A stretch of DNA of 7,732 bases from Bacillota bacterium (GCA_024650095.1 JANKMV010000085.1:1-7732); one strand, 5' to 3'; shown: positions 1 to 5,874, counted from the first letter of the stretch. Made by a program: numbers and translations. The notes: generated from the sequence alone by a model not told the origin.

Positions 1-162
1 ATTGATGGACAAGTGGGTATTGCGCTACAGGATAACGATGTGGTGCAAGTTACACGCGCGCCATTTACCACCCCACTTGTGCAATTACAAGGTACCGACT
101 TCTACACACTTCTGCATCGCAAGCTGACTAAAGTGATAAATAGGCAACCGGAAAGGGTGTAA
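1..162 (+). CDS. nadK: NAD kinase, C-terminal 53 residues (5' truncated by window edge)
   Basis: The frame is open from the first base and ends in TAA at 160-162, giving 53 residues. NAD kinase (PpnK) phosphorylates NAD to NADP with ATP or polyphosphate in the cytoplasm. What is visible is the end of the family's beta-sandwich domain: IDGQ at the start, then a V-Q-V-T-R-A segment, and near the end TPLVQL followed by GTDFYTLLHRKL, which matches the usual family ending in which a D-F-Y stretch precedes a basic helix. The ATP/NAD-binding GGDG motif lies upstream, outside the window. Only 7 bases separate the stop from recN, with no promoter or terminator between, so the two are probably co-transcribed. 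NAD kinase next to recN is a common arrangement in Clostridia. The identification rests on a short fragment, so it is probable rather than certain. Confidence 0.82.
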   Translation: MDGQVGIALQDNDVVQVTRAPFTTPLVQLQGTDFYTLLHRKLTKVINRQPERV

Positions 163-169
163 GATTGCC

Positions 170-1825
170 ATGTTACGCGTGTTGGAAGTACGGAGCTTGG
201 CTTTAATTGATAATCTCACGTTTTATCCTAGTGTTGGTCTAAACGTGATTACCGGTGAGACAGGAGCGGGGAAATCCATGCTCCTTGATGCCGTAAGCCT
301 TCTTTTAGGTGAGCGCGCCAGTGCTGATGTCATTCGCACAGGAGAAGAGAGCGCGCTGATGCAGGCGATTTTTTCTGATGTGACAGTGGAACGAACCCAA
401 GCCAAGGCGAATGGTGATGAATTACTATTTAGTCGTGAAGTTCGACGCAGCGGACCTAATATTTGCCGCATTAATGGTCGGGTAGAACCCTTAACGCAAA
501 TGGCGGCGTGGGGGCGACAGCTGGTGGATTTACACGGTCAAAATAAGCAGCAATCTTTGCTGGCAGCCTCAACGCAGCGAGAGCTATTGGATGCGTACGG
601 AGGGAAAAAACTGGCACAGTGTTGCAAAGAAGTGGCAATACTATATAAACAACTGAGCGCGCTGCAAGAAGAACTGCAGGCATTAGGTGGTGACGATGCA
701 GCCGTTGTGAGGCAAGTTGACTTCTTACGCTTTCAATTGGACGAAATTATGATGGCGGACATATCGGCCGCAGAAGAAGAAGAGTTGGAAAAACGCTTAC
801 GCCGTCTTACGAATGCGCAACAGTTGATGGAACGTACACATCGTGCTTACGAGGATTTGTACGAAGCTGATAATGATAGCGCTATTATTGACCGCTTAGG
901 AGTAGTGGAAAAAGAATTGGCAGCCGCATCGTCGCTTGATGATACACTAACTGAAATTTTACAACAGGTTGTTAGCGCGGCAGAACAAATCATGGACGCA
1001 GCCCGTGAATTACGTAGTTATCAAGACACAGTGAGCCTTGATCAAGAAGATCTGCAGGAAGTTACCGTTCGTTTGGAAACATACCGTAAAATTAAACAAA
1101 AGTATGGTCCCACGCTACTCGATGTGGAGCAGCTTACGGAACAATTACAAAGAGAATTAGATGAACTAACCCACCGTAGCGCCAAACGAGTAGCACTGAC
1201 AGCAAATATTGAACAAACGACAGCGTCGCTCCACAAAGCCGCAGCGTCTTTATCGCACCTGCGTCTGCAGACTGCCACCATCTTAGCTGAGAGAATTAAT
1301 CAAGCGTTGCAAAGTTTGGCACTACAAGGGGCTCAATTTTCCATTCATGTTCAGCAAGAAAAGCACTGTGGAGTAAACGGCTACGACAAAATTGAATTTC
1401 AATTGGCAGCTAATGTGGGTGAACCCTTGCGCTCGCTAGCAAAAACGGCTTCGGGCGGTGAAATATCGCGTGTGATGTTGGCCATCAAAAGCGTCCTTGC
1501 CGAACAGGATGCGGTGGATACGCTCATTTTCGATGAAATTGATGCTGGTATTGGTGGATTAACGGTGCGAGCTGTCGCCGAAAAATTAAAACAGCTCGCA
1601 ATACACCGTCAAGTTATTTGCGTTACGCACCAGCCACTGATCGCGGCTGCAGCCGACCATCACTTTTTAATTTTTAAAGAGAGTCATGCTGGTCGAGCAG
1701 TGACGCACATCAAAAAACTTTCATTAGAAGAAAGGGAAGCTGAATTAACGCGCATGCTAGGCGGTGAAGATGAGGTCGCATTGGCTCATGCTAAAAAACT
1801 CTTACACGAGTCACAAGCGTCATAA
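170..1825 (+). CDS. recN: DNA repair protein RecN (SMC-like ATPase)
   Basis: RecN is a cytoplasmic SMC-family ATPase that gathers at double-strand breaks early in recombinational repair. The 551 residues are normal for the family (about 550-575). The ATPase head is split in the usual way. The N-terminal part holds Walker A GETGAGKS (29-36). The C-terminal part holds the ABC signature TASGGE (426-431), Walker B IFDEID with D455-E456, and the switch motif VTHQP (485-489). Between them lie acidic, leucine-rich coiled-coil arms at roughly 150-220 and 270-380. The protein ends with the typical R-M-L-G-G then A-K-K-L-L segment. The ATG at 170 has GGAAAGGG at 150-157 upstream, a longish spacing, and begins with the family's typical LEVRSLALIDN. 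It sits 7 bases after the NAD kinase gene and is followed by a strong terminator, so the upstream operon ends here. I saw no convincing LexA box. No lesions were found. Confidence 0.97.
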   Translation: MLRVLEVRSLALIDNLTFYPSVGLNVITGETGAGKSMLLDAVSLLLGERASADVIRTGEESALMQAIFSDVTVERTQAKANGDELLFSREVRRSGPNICRINGRVEPLTQMAAWGRQLVDLHGQNKQQSLLAASTQRELLDAYGGKKLAQCCKEVAILYKQLSALQEELQALGGDDAAVVRQVDFLRFQLDEIMMADISAAEEEELEKRLRRLTNAQQLMERTHRAYEDLYEADNDSAIIDRLGVVEKELAAASSLDDTLTEILQQVVSAAEQIMDAARELRSYQDTVSLDQEDLQEVTVRLETYRKIKQKYGPTLLDVEQLTEQLQRELDELTHRSAKRVALTANIEQTTASLHKAAASLSHLRLQTATILAERINQALQSLALQGAQFSIHVQQEKHCGVNGYDKIEFQLAANVGEPLRSLAKTASGGEISRVMLAIKSVLAEQDAVDTLIFDEIDAGIGGLTVRAVAEKLKQLAIHRQVICVTHQPLIAAAADHHFLIFKESHAGRAVTHIKKLSLEEREAELTRMLGGEDEVALAHAKKLLHESQAS

Positions 1826-1901
1826 TAGCTGTAGTAAAAAACATTCCCCAGATATAAGCCGTATGGCTTGCAACTTACACAAAAAAACAAATTTTTTTCA
1901 G

Positions 1902-1937
1902 AAGATCTTCACAAACTAACGGTGAAGATCTTTTTTT
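1902..1937 (+). terminator. Rho-independent terminator after recN
   Basis: A perfect 11-bp stem (AAGATCTTCAC at 1902-1912 with GTGAAGATCTT at 1922-1932) encloses a 9-base loop and runs into seven Ts (1931-1937). It lies 77 bases after the recN stop and fits an intrinsic terminator for the nadK-recN unit. The stem is only moderately GC-rich but unbroken. Each arm also contains the self-complementary octamer AAGATCTT. Confidence 0.88.
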
Positions 1938-1990
1938 ATGTCTTGCTAGCATTTTGCATCTATATAAAGAAGAAGCGAAAAGCTTGCCAT

Positions 1991-2013
1991 GGCGTCATCT
2001 TACAGATCACGCC
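1991..2013 (+). other. Interrupted hairpin upstream of spoIVB, possible second terminator
   Basis: GGCGT (1991-1995) pairs with ACGCC (2009-2013), and inside a C-C mismatch ATCT (1997-2000) pairs with AGAT (2004-2007) around a TAC loop. A run of eight Ts follows at 2024-2031, but 10 bases separate it from the stem, which is too far for a classic terminator. It may be a weak backup terminator, a leftover, or a protein site, and nothing here decides between these. Confidence 0.35.
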
Positions 2014-2079
2014 GTCTTATTCATTTTTTTTCTTGTCAGTGTAACCAGATGATACAATAACATTATGTAAACTAAAATC

Positions 2080-2109
2080 GTATAAAAAAATGGCTGCGCG
2101 GTTATCTTA
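2080..2109 (+). promoter_or_regulatory. Candidate sigma-G-type (forespore) promoter of spoIVB
   Basis: GTATA at 2080-2084 fits the B. subtilis sigma-G -35 consensus GHATR exactly. After an 18-base spacer, TATCTTA at 2103-2109 matches the -10 consensus CATNHTA at six of seven positions. The spacing is that expected for sigma-G. The predicted transcript would start near 2116 and carry a leader of about 60 bases into spoIVB. In B. subtilis spoIVB is known to be a forespore gene under sigma-F and sigma-G, so the site is biologically sensible. The region is AT-rich and such short matches arise by chance, so this is a candidate only. Confidence 0.4.
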
Positions 2110-2135
2110 AAATTACAATTCACTTCAATTTTGAC

Positions 2136-2144
2136 GGAGGTGAT
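2136..2144 (+). promoter_or_regulatory. Unusually strong Shine-Dalgarno upstream of the spoIVB site
   Basis: GGAGGTGAT is complementary over nine bases to the usual 16S rRNA 3' end. It lies 33 bases upstream of the spoIVB GTG, too far to serve it directly, but 10 bases upstream of the ATG at 2155 that opens an 8-codon frame. spoIVB has its own AAGGAG at 2162-2167. The first four bases (GGAG) could also pair with CTCC at 2146-2149 in a small hairpin. The site may load ribosomes for a leader peptide or act as a standby site. Confidence 0.5.
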
Positions 2145-2154
2145 TCTCCAAGCG

Positions 2155-2181
2155 ATGCGACAAGGAGTGATAATCGCGTGA
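2155..2181 (+). CDS. Putative 8-codon leader peptide overlapping the spoIVB start
   Basis: The frame reads MRQGVIIA and stops with TGA at 2179-2181. That stop overlaps the spoIVB GTG start by the coupling tetranucleotide GTGA (2178-2181). It starts 10 bases after the nine-base Shine-Dalgarno at 2136-2144. Seen directly: a strong ribosome site, an ATG, a short frame and a stop-start overlap. Inferred: translation of the leader could feed ribosomes into spoIVB. Against it, a frame of eight codons is easily produced by chance, and the Shine-Dalgarno spacing is at the long end. No known family can be assigned to such a short peptide. Confidence 0.3.
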   Translation: MRQGVIIA

Positions 2182-3491
2182 AAAAATGGCGTAGACAACA
2201 GACGCTAGCTCTGATGCTGTTTGGCGTAATTCTGTTAATGGCTACGGCATTTCCCTGGCGGATCTGGGTAACTTTACAAAATGATCTACGCATCCTCGAA
2301 GGTGGGGAACATTATGTAAACATAGCGAGCCCATTTTCCATCTCTGTTACGGGAGATAAAGATGGTGTCTTAGCCCTCAATGGTGTTTCAGTTTCCGATC
2401 AAGGAAGCAAACTGAATTTACTAAAACCGCTATTATTTAGCGCAGAGGGTTTGGGTTCGGTTAACCTGGAGTTTAGGCTGTTTGGTCTGATTCCCTTACG
2501 TCAGCTGACAGTGAATGTTTTACCAGAAATGATGCTAGTTCCTGGTGGACATTCCATCGGCATTAAGCTACACAGCGATGGCGTTTTGGTGGTGGGACAT
2601 CATTCAGTACAGGGAAAGAATGAGTCGACTTCACCTGCTAAGGATGCAGGAATTGAAGTTGGCGATGTCATTTTAGCCATCGAAGGAATTAAATTGCAGG
2701 ATGCTAATCAAGTGGCTGAATTGATTGCAAAGTATGCTGGCAGAAGCACCCTTTCCTTTCAAATTAAACGAACTGAGCGGATATTTACCGTTAATGTAGC
2801 TCCTCTCTTGTGCCAAGAGACGAAGCGGTCACGGATCGGCCTTTATGTCAGAGATTCTGCTGCGGGAGTCGGTACCATGACATTCTATGACCCGGTGACA
2901 AACATTTATGGTGCCTTGGGTCATGTGATTACAGATGTGGATACGAATCAAGCCATTGAAGTGCGTGATGGACAGATTGTTAAAGCGAACATTGTCAATA
3001 TCAAGTCAGCGCAACGAGGATATCCCGGTGAAAAAACTGGGATATTCCAGGAAGACCAGGATTTAGTGGGAAGCATCGAAAAGAACTGTCTATTTGGGAT
3101 TTTTGGGCGGCTATCGCAAATTAAGCCTGAACAGGGTAGTGAGAATCGGCCGTTACCCATGGCATTAATGTCACAAGTGAAGCCCGGACCAGCAGAAATC
3201 TTAACGGTGTTGGAAGGAACAACCATTGAACGTTTTGATATTGAAATTCAGCGGGTCTATAATCAGTCACACCCCAGTGATAAAGGGATGATTGTTCAGA
3301 TTACCGATGAGCGTTTACTAGAAGCAACGGGTGGTATTGTGCAAGGAATGAGTGGAAGCCCCATCATTCAAGATGGTCATTTAGTGGGAGCAGTAACCCA
3401 TGTTTTCGTCAACGACCCCACTCGAGGGTATGGGATTTTCATCGAGTGGATGGTTGCAGAGTCTGGGCTACTAGAATCTAGCAATATCTAG
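2178..3491 (+). CDS. spoIVB: SpoIVB, forespore PDZ/serine peptidase (S55) triggering sigma-K activation
   Basis: SpoIVB is made in the forespore, secreted into the space between the two membranes, and cleaves SpoIVFA so that SpoIVFB can process pro-sigma-K in the mother cell. The 437 residues are close to the B. subtilis length (about 425). A basic N-terminus precedes one membrane segment at about 9-30. A PDZ domain covers roughly 122-210, with its carboxylate-binding region near 125-140 and the A-G-I-E-V-G-D-V-I core at 157-165. The S55 protease domain follows. By alignment with the B. subtilis triad, the catalytic residues are H249 (in ALGHVIT), D377 (in QITDERL) and S392 (in QGMSGSPI). The Asp-Ser spacing of 15 equals that of B. 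subtilis D363 and S378. GTG at 2178 is chosen because AAGGAG lies 10 bases upstream. The gene sits between two terminators, so it is probably transcribed alone from its own promoter. No defects seen. Confidence 0.97.
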   Translation: MKKWRRQQTLALMLFGVILLMATAFPWRIWVTLQNDLRILEGGEHYVNIASPFSISVTGDKDGVLALNGVSVSDQGSKLNLLKPLLFSAEGLGSVNLEFRLFGLIPLRQLTVNVLPEMMLVPGGHSIGIKLHSDGVLVVGHHSVQGKNESTSPAKDAGIEVGDVILAIEGIKLQDANQVAELIAKYAGRSTLSFQIKRTERIFTVNVAPLLCQETKRSRIGLYVRDSAAGVGTMTFYDPVTNIYGALGHVITDVDTNQAIEVRDGQIVKANIVNIKSAQRGYPGEKTGIFQEDQDLVGSIEKNCLFGIFGRLSQIKPEQGSENRPLPMALMSQVKPGPAEILTVLEGTTIERFDIEIQRVYNQSHPSDKGMIVQITDERLLEATGGIVQGMSGSPIIQDGHLVGAVTHVFVNDPTRGYGIFIEWMVAESGLLESSNI

Positions 3492-3532
3492 ACAAAAAGC
3501 ACGTCTTTTACGAAGGCGTGTTTTTTGTCTAG
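3488..3532. terminator. Bidirectional terminator after spoIVB
   Basis: A 20-bp stem (3488-3507 with 3513-3532) closes a 5-base loop, TTACG, and contains only two G-T pairs. The arms carry five As on the left (3494-3498) and six Ts on the right (3521-3526), so the inner GC-rich part can act as an intrinsic terminator on either strand. The left arm begins inside the spoIVB stop codon (TAG 3489-3491). It should insulate spo0A from spoIVB transcription. Confidence 0.93.
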
Positions 3533-3546
3533 TCTATAACAGTAAT

Positions 3547-3575
3547 TTGAACTTTTTCTACGACTATGTTACATA
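3547..3575 (+). promoter_or_regulatory. Weak sigma-A-like promoter candidate upstream of spo0A
   Basis: TTGAAC (3547-3552) is a good -35-like hexamer, and TACATA follows after 17 bases (3570-3575). The -10 match is poor. In B. subtilis spo0A has a vegetative sigma-A promoter upstream of the sigma-H one, and this is the best-placed candidate for such a site here. It rests on one good hexamer and on position. Confidence 0.22.
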
Positions 3576-3676
3576 AAGTATCACGTAGTATGTGTAAGAA
3601 GCTACAATTGTTTACACAATGGCAGTTGCTCGTACTGATAACTTCACTTTACTACGTTTAGAGGGTGTGGGTGAAA

Positions 3677-3691
3677 ATTTATTGAATAAAT
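3677..3691. repeat. 15-base AT palindrome just upstream of the spo0A sigma-H promoter
   Basis: ATTTATT-G-AATAAAT is a perfect 7-bp inverted repeat about a single central base. It ends 12 bases before the sigma-H -35 element, a usual place for an operator. AT-rich palindromes are common by chance in such DNA, and I cannot match it to a known regulator. Confidence 0.35.
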
Positions 3692-3703
3692 GTGAATAAT
3701 CAG

Positions 3704-3732
3704 AAAGGAATATCTATCCAAATGTCGAATAA
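3704..3732 (+). promoter_or_regulatory. Sigma-H promoter of spo0A
   Basis: AAAGGAATA (3704-3712) matches the sigma-H -35 consensus RNAGGAWWW at every position, and GTCGAATAA (3724-3732) matches the -10 consensus RNNGAATWW at every position. The 11-base spacer is as expected. Transcription should start near 3738-3740, about 40 bases before the Spo0A ATG. In B. subtilis the sporulation-phase spo0A promoter is also sigma-H dependent. The -10 overlaps an 0A box. Confidence 0.85.
3723..3729 (+). promoter_or_regulatory. 0A box (Spo0A-binding site) overlapping the spo0A -10 element
   Basis: TGTCGAA is an exact match to the Spo0A recognition heptamer TGNCGAA. It lies 51 bases upstream of the spo0A start codon and covers the start of the sigma-H -10 element. 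The natural reading is autoregulation of spo0A by phosphorylated Spo0A. Because the -10 consensus GAAT and the 0A box share the bases GAA, part of the match comes with the promoter, so binding is likely but not certain. Confidence 0.7.
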
Positions 3733-3764
3733 AACACGGAGGCCCATATTAGTTTGTTAGATTT

Positions 3765-3770
3765 AGGAGG
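3765..3770 (+). promoter_or_regulatory. Ribosome binding site that sets the Spo0A start at 3781
   Basis: AGGAGG lies 10 bases before ATG 3781. A longer in-frame start, TTG at 3754, is possible and has its own GGAGG at 3738-3742 with 11 bases between. That start would place AGGAGG inside the coding region and add nine residues that Spo0A proteins normally lack. The ATG gives an N-terminus ([10 protein letters not shown]) that lines up with B. subtilis Spo0A, so I prefer it. Confidence 0.8.
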
Positions 3771-3780
3771 AGATAAAGGA

Positions 3781-4554
3781 ATGCTAAAAGTTTTCGTAGC
3801 TGACGACAACAGAGAATTTAGCGATTTGTTGGTGGAGTACCTCGAGCAGCAACCAGACATCGACATAGTGGGTAAAGCATATAACGGGAAAGAAACATTA
3901 GAATTAATCTCGGAGGAGCCCCCAGATGTATTACTTCTTGATATCATAATGCCACATTTAGACGGACTTGGTGTGCTTGAACAAATCAGCCGGATGCAAG
4001 ATAAACCAAAAGTCATTATGTTGACCGCTTTTGGCCAGGAGGACATTACACGTAAAGCTGTGGAGTTGGGTGCTGCCTACTACATCCTAAAACCATTTAA
4101 TATGGAAGTTTTAGTAGATCGAATTCGTCTGCTGGGTGATGGACGTTCTCCGTCTCCCACAGTGACTTCATTGACGCGCTCGGCTAAAAGGTCAAGCCAA
4201 AGCCTCGAAGCCGATGTCACCAACATTATTCATGAAATTGGCATTCCTGCACATATTAAAGGCTACCATTATTTACGTGAAGCCATTATGATGGTTGTAG
4301 ATGAAGTGGATTTGTTAGGATCCGTAACCAAAGTTTTATATCCTCGTATTGCAGATAAATTCGACACTACCGCTTCCCGCGTGGAGCGCGCTATCCGTCA
4401 CGCCATCGAGGTGGCTTGGTCACGCAACAATATTGAGACCATTAAAAAATTCTTTGGTTATACTATTAACACGGAGCGGGGTAAACCCACAAACTCTGAA
4501 TTTATTGCTTTAGTGGCAGATCGTTTACGTCTCTACGGTAAGGGACTACATTAA
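3781..4554 (+). CDS. spo0A: Spo0A, master response regulator of sporulation
   Basis: Spo0A receives phosphate from sporulation kinases, directly or through a phosphorelay, then binds 0A boxes to switch on entry into sporulation. The 257 residues compare with 267 in B. subtilis, the difference lying mainly in the linker. The receiver domain (1-115) keeps the acidic pocket D8-D9, phosphoacceptor D54 in [12 protein letters not shown]82 in MLTAFGQED and K104 in ILKPF. A Ser/Thr-rich linker (about 118-140) joins the DNA-binding domain (143-257), which holds [22 protein letters not shown] and the recognition helix segment [20 protein letters not shown] (196-215), nearly identical to B. subtilis. 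Upstream are a sigma-H promoter and an overlapping 0A box, which indicate autoregulation. Terminators flank the gene on both sides, so it is probably monocistronic. No key residue is missing. Confidence 0.99.
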   Translation: MLKVFVADDNREFSDLLVEYLEQQPDIDIVGKAYNGKETLELISEEPPDVLLLDIIMPHLDGLGVLEQISRMQDKPKVIMLTAFGQEDITRKAVELGAAYYILKPFNMEVLVDRIRLLGDGRSPSPTVTSLTRSAKRSSQSLEADVTNIIHEIGIPAHIKGYHYLREAIMMVVDEVDLLGSVTKVLYPRIADKFDTTASRVERAIRHAIEVAWSRNNIETIKKFFGYTINTERGKPTNSEFIALVADRLRLYGKGLH

Positions 4555-4582
4555 GCATTAGCTTATAAATCTACAAGAATAG

Positions 4583-4626
4583 AAGAATAAACCGACTTGA
4601 CGTGTATCAAGTCGGTTTATTCTTTT
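4583..4626. terminator. Strong terminator after spo0A, probably bidirectional
   Basis: A perfect 18-bp stem (4583-4600 with 4607-4624) closes a 6-base loop, CGTGTA. The right arm ends TTTATTCTTTT, a U-rich tail on the + strand, and the left arm begins with a matching A-rich stretch. It lies 28 bases after the spo0A stop and separates spo0A from the steA operon. Confidence 0.93.
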
Positions 4627-4719
4627 ATTTCTGGAAATAATATGCTTTATGCCATCATTCGTGTTTAAAATCAGTGTTCTGTTACATAATAACAAAAACG
4701 GGAAGTCGAGAACGTACGC

Positions 4720-5859
4720 ATGAAACGCCATTTTAAAGGATCAGCTGCCATTGTCGGTCCAGTCAAGGCAGGGACAAAAACAAAAATACTAATTGATCGA
4801 CTTAAGCCTGGTGACATTGCGCTCATTAATCATCTCGACCTCGATGAATTGGCTGCGGTTTCACTTCGTGATCGTAAGGTTTGTGCTGTAATTAATGTGG
4901 AAGCCTCCAGCTCAGGCCGTTATCCCAATAAAGGGCCTAAAATATTGTCTGATGCAAAAATCCTTCATCTCGATCTTGCTGGTGCTGTCTTAATGGACCA
5001 AATCGCTGAGGGTGACATGCTGACACTTCGTAACAATGAAATTTGGCGTGGACAAGAATTACTGGCAACGGCTCGCGTGGTGGATGAAGAACTGATTACA
5101 AAGCAAATGACAGCCGCAGAATTAAACTTAGACACATTACTTGACGCATTTGTGCAGAATACACTTGAGTACGCCTTAAAAGAAAAGGAACTGATTCTTG
5201 GTGGCATGAACATGCCACACCTGCGCACGTTTTTTACTGGCAAACACACTGTGATTGTGGTGAGAGGTCAATCCTACCGGGAAGATTTGCAAGCTATTAA
5301 GAATTATATTGATGAAGTTAAGCCTGTCTTAGTCGGTGTGGATGGCGGTGCCGATGCATTACTGGAATTTGGCTATGTACCTGATCTCGTGGTGGGAGAT
5401 ATGGATAGTGTTAGCGATTTGGCGCTACGAAAAGCAAAAGAGCGCGTTGTCCATGCGTACACAGATGGTCGCGCACCAGGCATGGCAAGGATAGAGCAAC
5501 TAGAGTTGACCGCAACTGTCATGAAGGCACCCGGAACGAGTGAAGATATTGCGCTTCTGTTAGCGTTTGAAAATGGTGCTCGTTTAATTGCAGCAATTGG
5601 CACACATACAAGCATGATAGATTTTTTAGAAAAGGGAAGAAAAGGAATGGCGAGTACCTTTCTCGTGCGCCTGAAGGTTGGCAATCGCTTAGTGGACGCG
5701 CGCGGTGTTAGTCAATTGTATCGCGGCAGCGTTTCTGGACGGTCATTAGTTTTATTGACTTTGGCGGCAAGTATTCCTGTCTTCGCACTGGCAGCTGCTA
5801 ACCCCACAGTTCGTCATCTATTTCGCTTAATCGCTTTACGTTTGCGTCTGGCATTATAA
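4720..5859 (+). CDS. steA: SteA-like septal protein: TPP-kinase-like domain with C-terminal membrane anchor
   Basis: The protein (379 residues) resembles the SteA family, named from Corynebacterium, where SteA and SteB act at the cytokinetic ring. An N-terminal domain (1-150) carries VGPVKAGTKTK and a conserved SGRYPNKGPKIL stretch. A thiamin-pyrophosphokinase-like domain follows, with VVRGQSY (180-186), VGVDGGAD (205-212), VPDLVVGDMDSVSD (220-233) and GTSEDIALLLA (272-282). A hydrophobic segment at about 341-360 precedes a basic tail, predicting a tail-anchored membrane protein with the bulk in the cytoplasm. The acidic DGGAD and GDMDS motifs that bind metal and pyrophosphate in the kinase are kept, but the thiamin-binding half is not recognisable, so the biochemical activity is unknown. 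ATG 4720 is the only plausible start, since an in-frame stop lies at 4690. Its ribosome site is weak (GAG at 4708-4710). CATAAT at 4685-4690 could be a -10, without a clear -35. It heads the operon with steB 15 bases on. Confidence 0.85.
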   Translation: MKRHFKGSAAIVGPVKAGTKTKILIDRLKPGDIALINHLDLDELAAVSLRDRKVCAVINVEASSSGRYPNKGPKILSDAKILHLDLAGAVLMDQIAEGDMLTLRNNEIWRGQELLATARVVDEELITKQMTAAELNLDTLLDAFVQNTLEYALKEKELILGGMNMPHLRTFFTGKHTVIVVRGQSYREDLQAIKNYIDEVKPVLVGVDGGADALLEFGYVPDLVVGDMDSVSDLALRKAKERVVHAYTDGRAPGMARIEQLELTATVMKAPGTSEDIALLLAFENGARLIAAIGTHTSMIDFLEKGRKGMASTFLVRLKVGNRLVDARGVSQLYRGSVSGRSLVLLTLAASIPVFALAAANPTVRHLFRLIALRLRLAL

Positions 5860-5874
5860 GGAGGTCGGTCTAGC

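Larger units (their letters stand above)
1826..2177. other. recN-spoIVB intergenic region (352 bases)
   Basis: This AT-rich gap has no convincing full-length gene. In order it holds a small perfect hairpin (AAGCC-GTAT-GGCTT, 1856-1869), an A-tract and a T-tract (1881-1898), the recN terminator (1902-1937), a second interrupted hairpin (1991-2013) followed 10 bases later by eight Ts (2024-2031), a candidate sigma-G-type promoter (2080-2109), and a strong Shine-Dalgarno with an 8-codon open frame (2136-2181). The stretch 1938-1990 shows nothing I can interpret. The only long minus-strand frame here (2007-2198) has low-complexity, unfamiliar product sequence and runs against the spoIVB start, so I do not call it. 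Confidence 0.7.

Noticed and set aside
2033..2058. TTGTCA and TACAAT as a sigma-A promoter of spoIVB
   Set aside because: The spacer is only 14 bases, too short for a sigma-A promoter.
2007..2198. Minus-strand 63-codon frame in the recN-spoIVB gap
   Set aside because: Unfamiliar low-complexity product, overlap with the spoIVB start and its ribosome site, and no persuasive ribosome site of its own.
3405..3411. A perfect 0A box on the minus strand (TGACGAA) inside spoIVB
   Set aside because: It lies within conserved coding sequence near the protease C-terminus, far from a promoter, and a heptamer with one free position is expected by chance at this scale.
3607..3620. ATTGT-TTAC-ACAAT inverted repeat upstream of spo0A as a Rex-type operator
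   Set aside because: The arms and spacing are shorter than the Rex consensus, and a 5-bp inverted repeat in AT-rich DNA is common.
3754..3780. TTG start giving a 266-residue Spo0A
   Set aside because: It puts the strong AGGAGG inside the gene and adds nine residues before a normal N-terminus. ATG 3781 has better support, though the upstream GGAGG keeps the alternative barely open.
3714..4046. Minus-strand 110-codon frame over the start of spo0A
   Set aside because: It is antisense to the highly conserved receiver domain and its own control region. The product is serine-rich shadow sequence with no family resemblance. The other minus-strand frames over recN, spoIVB, steA, steB and the glycosyltransferase were dismissed for the same reason.
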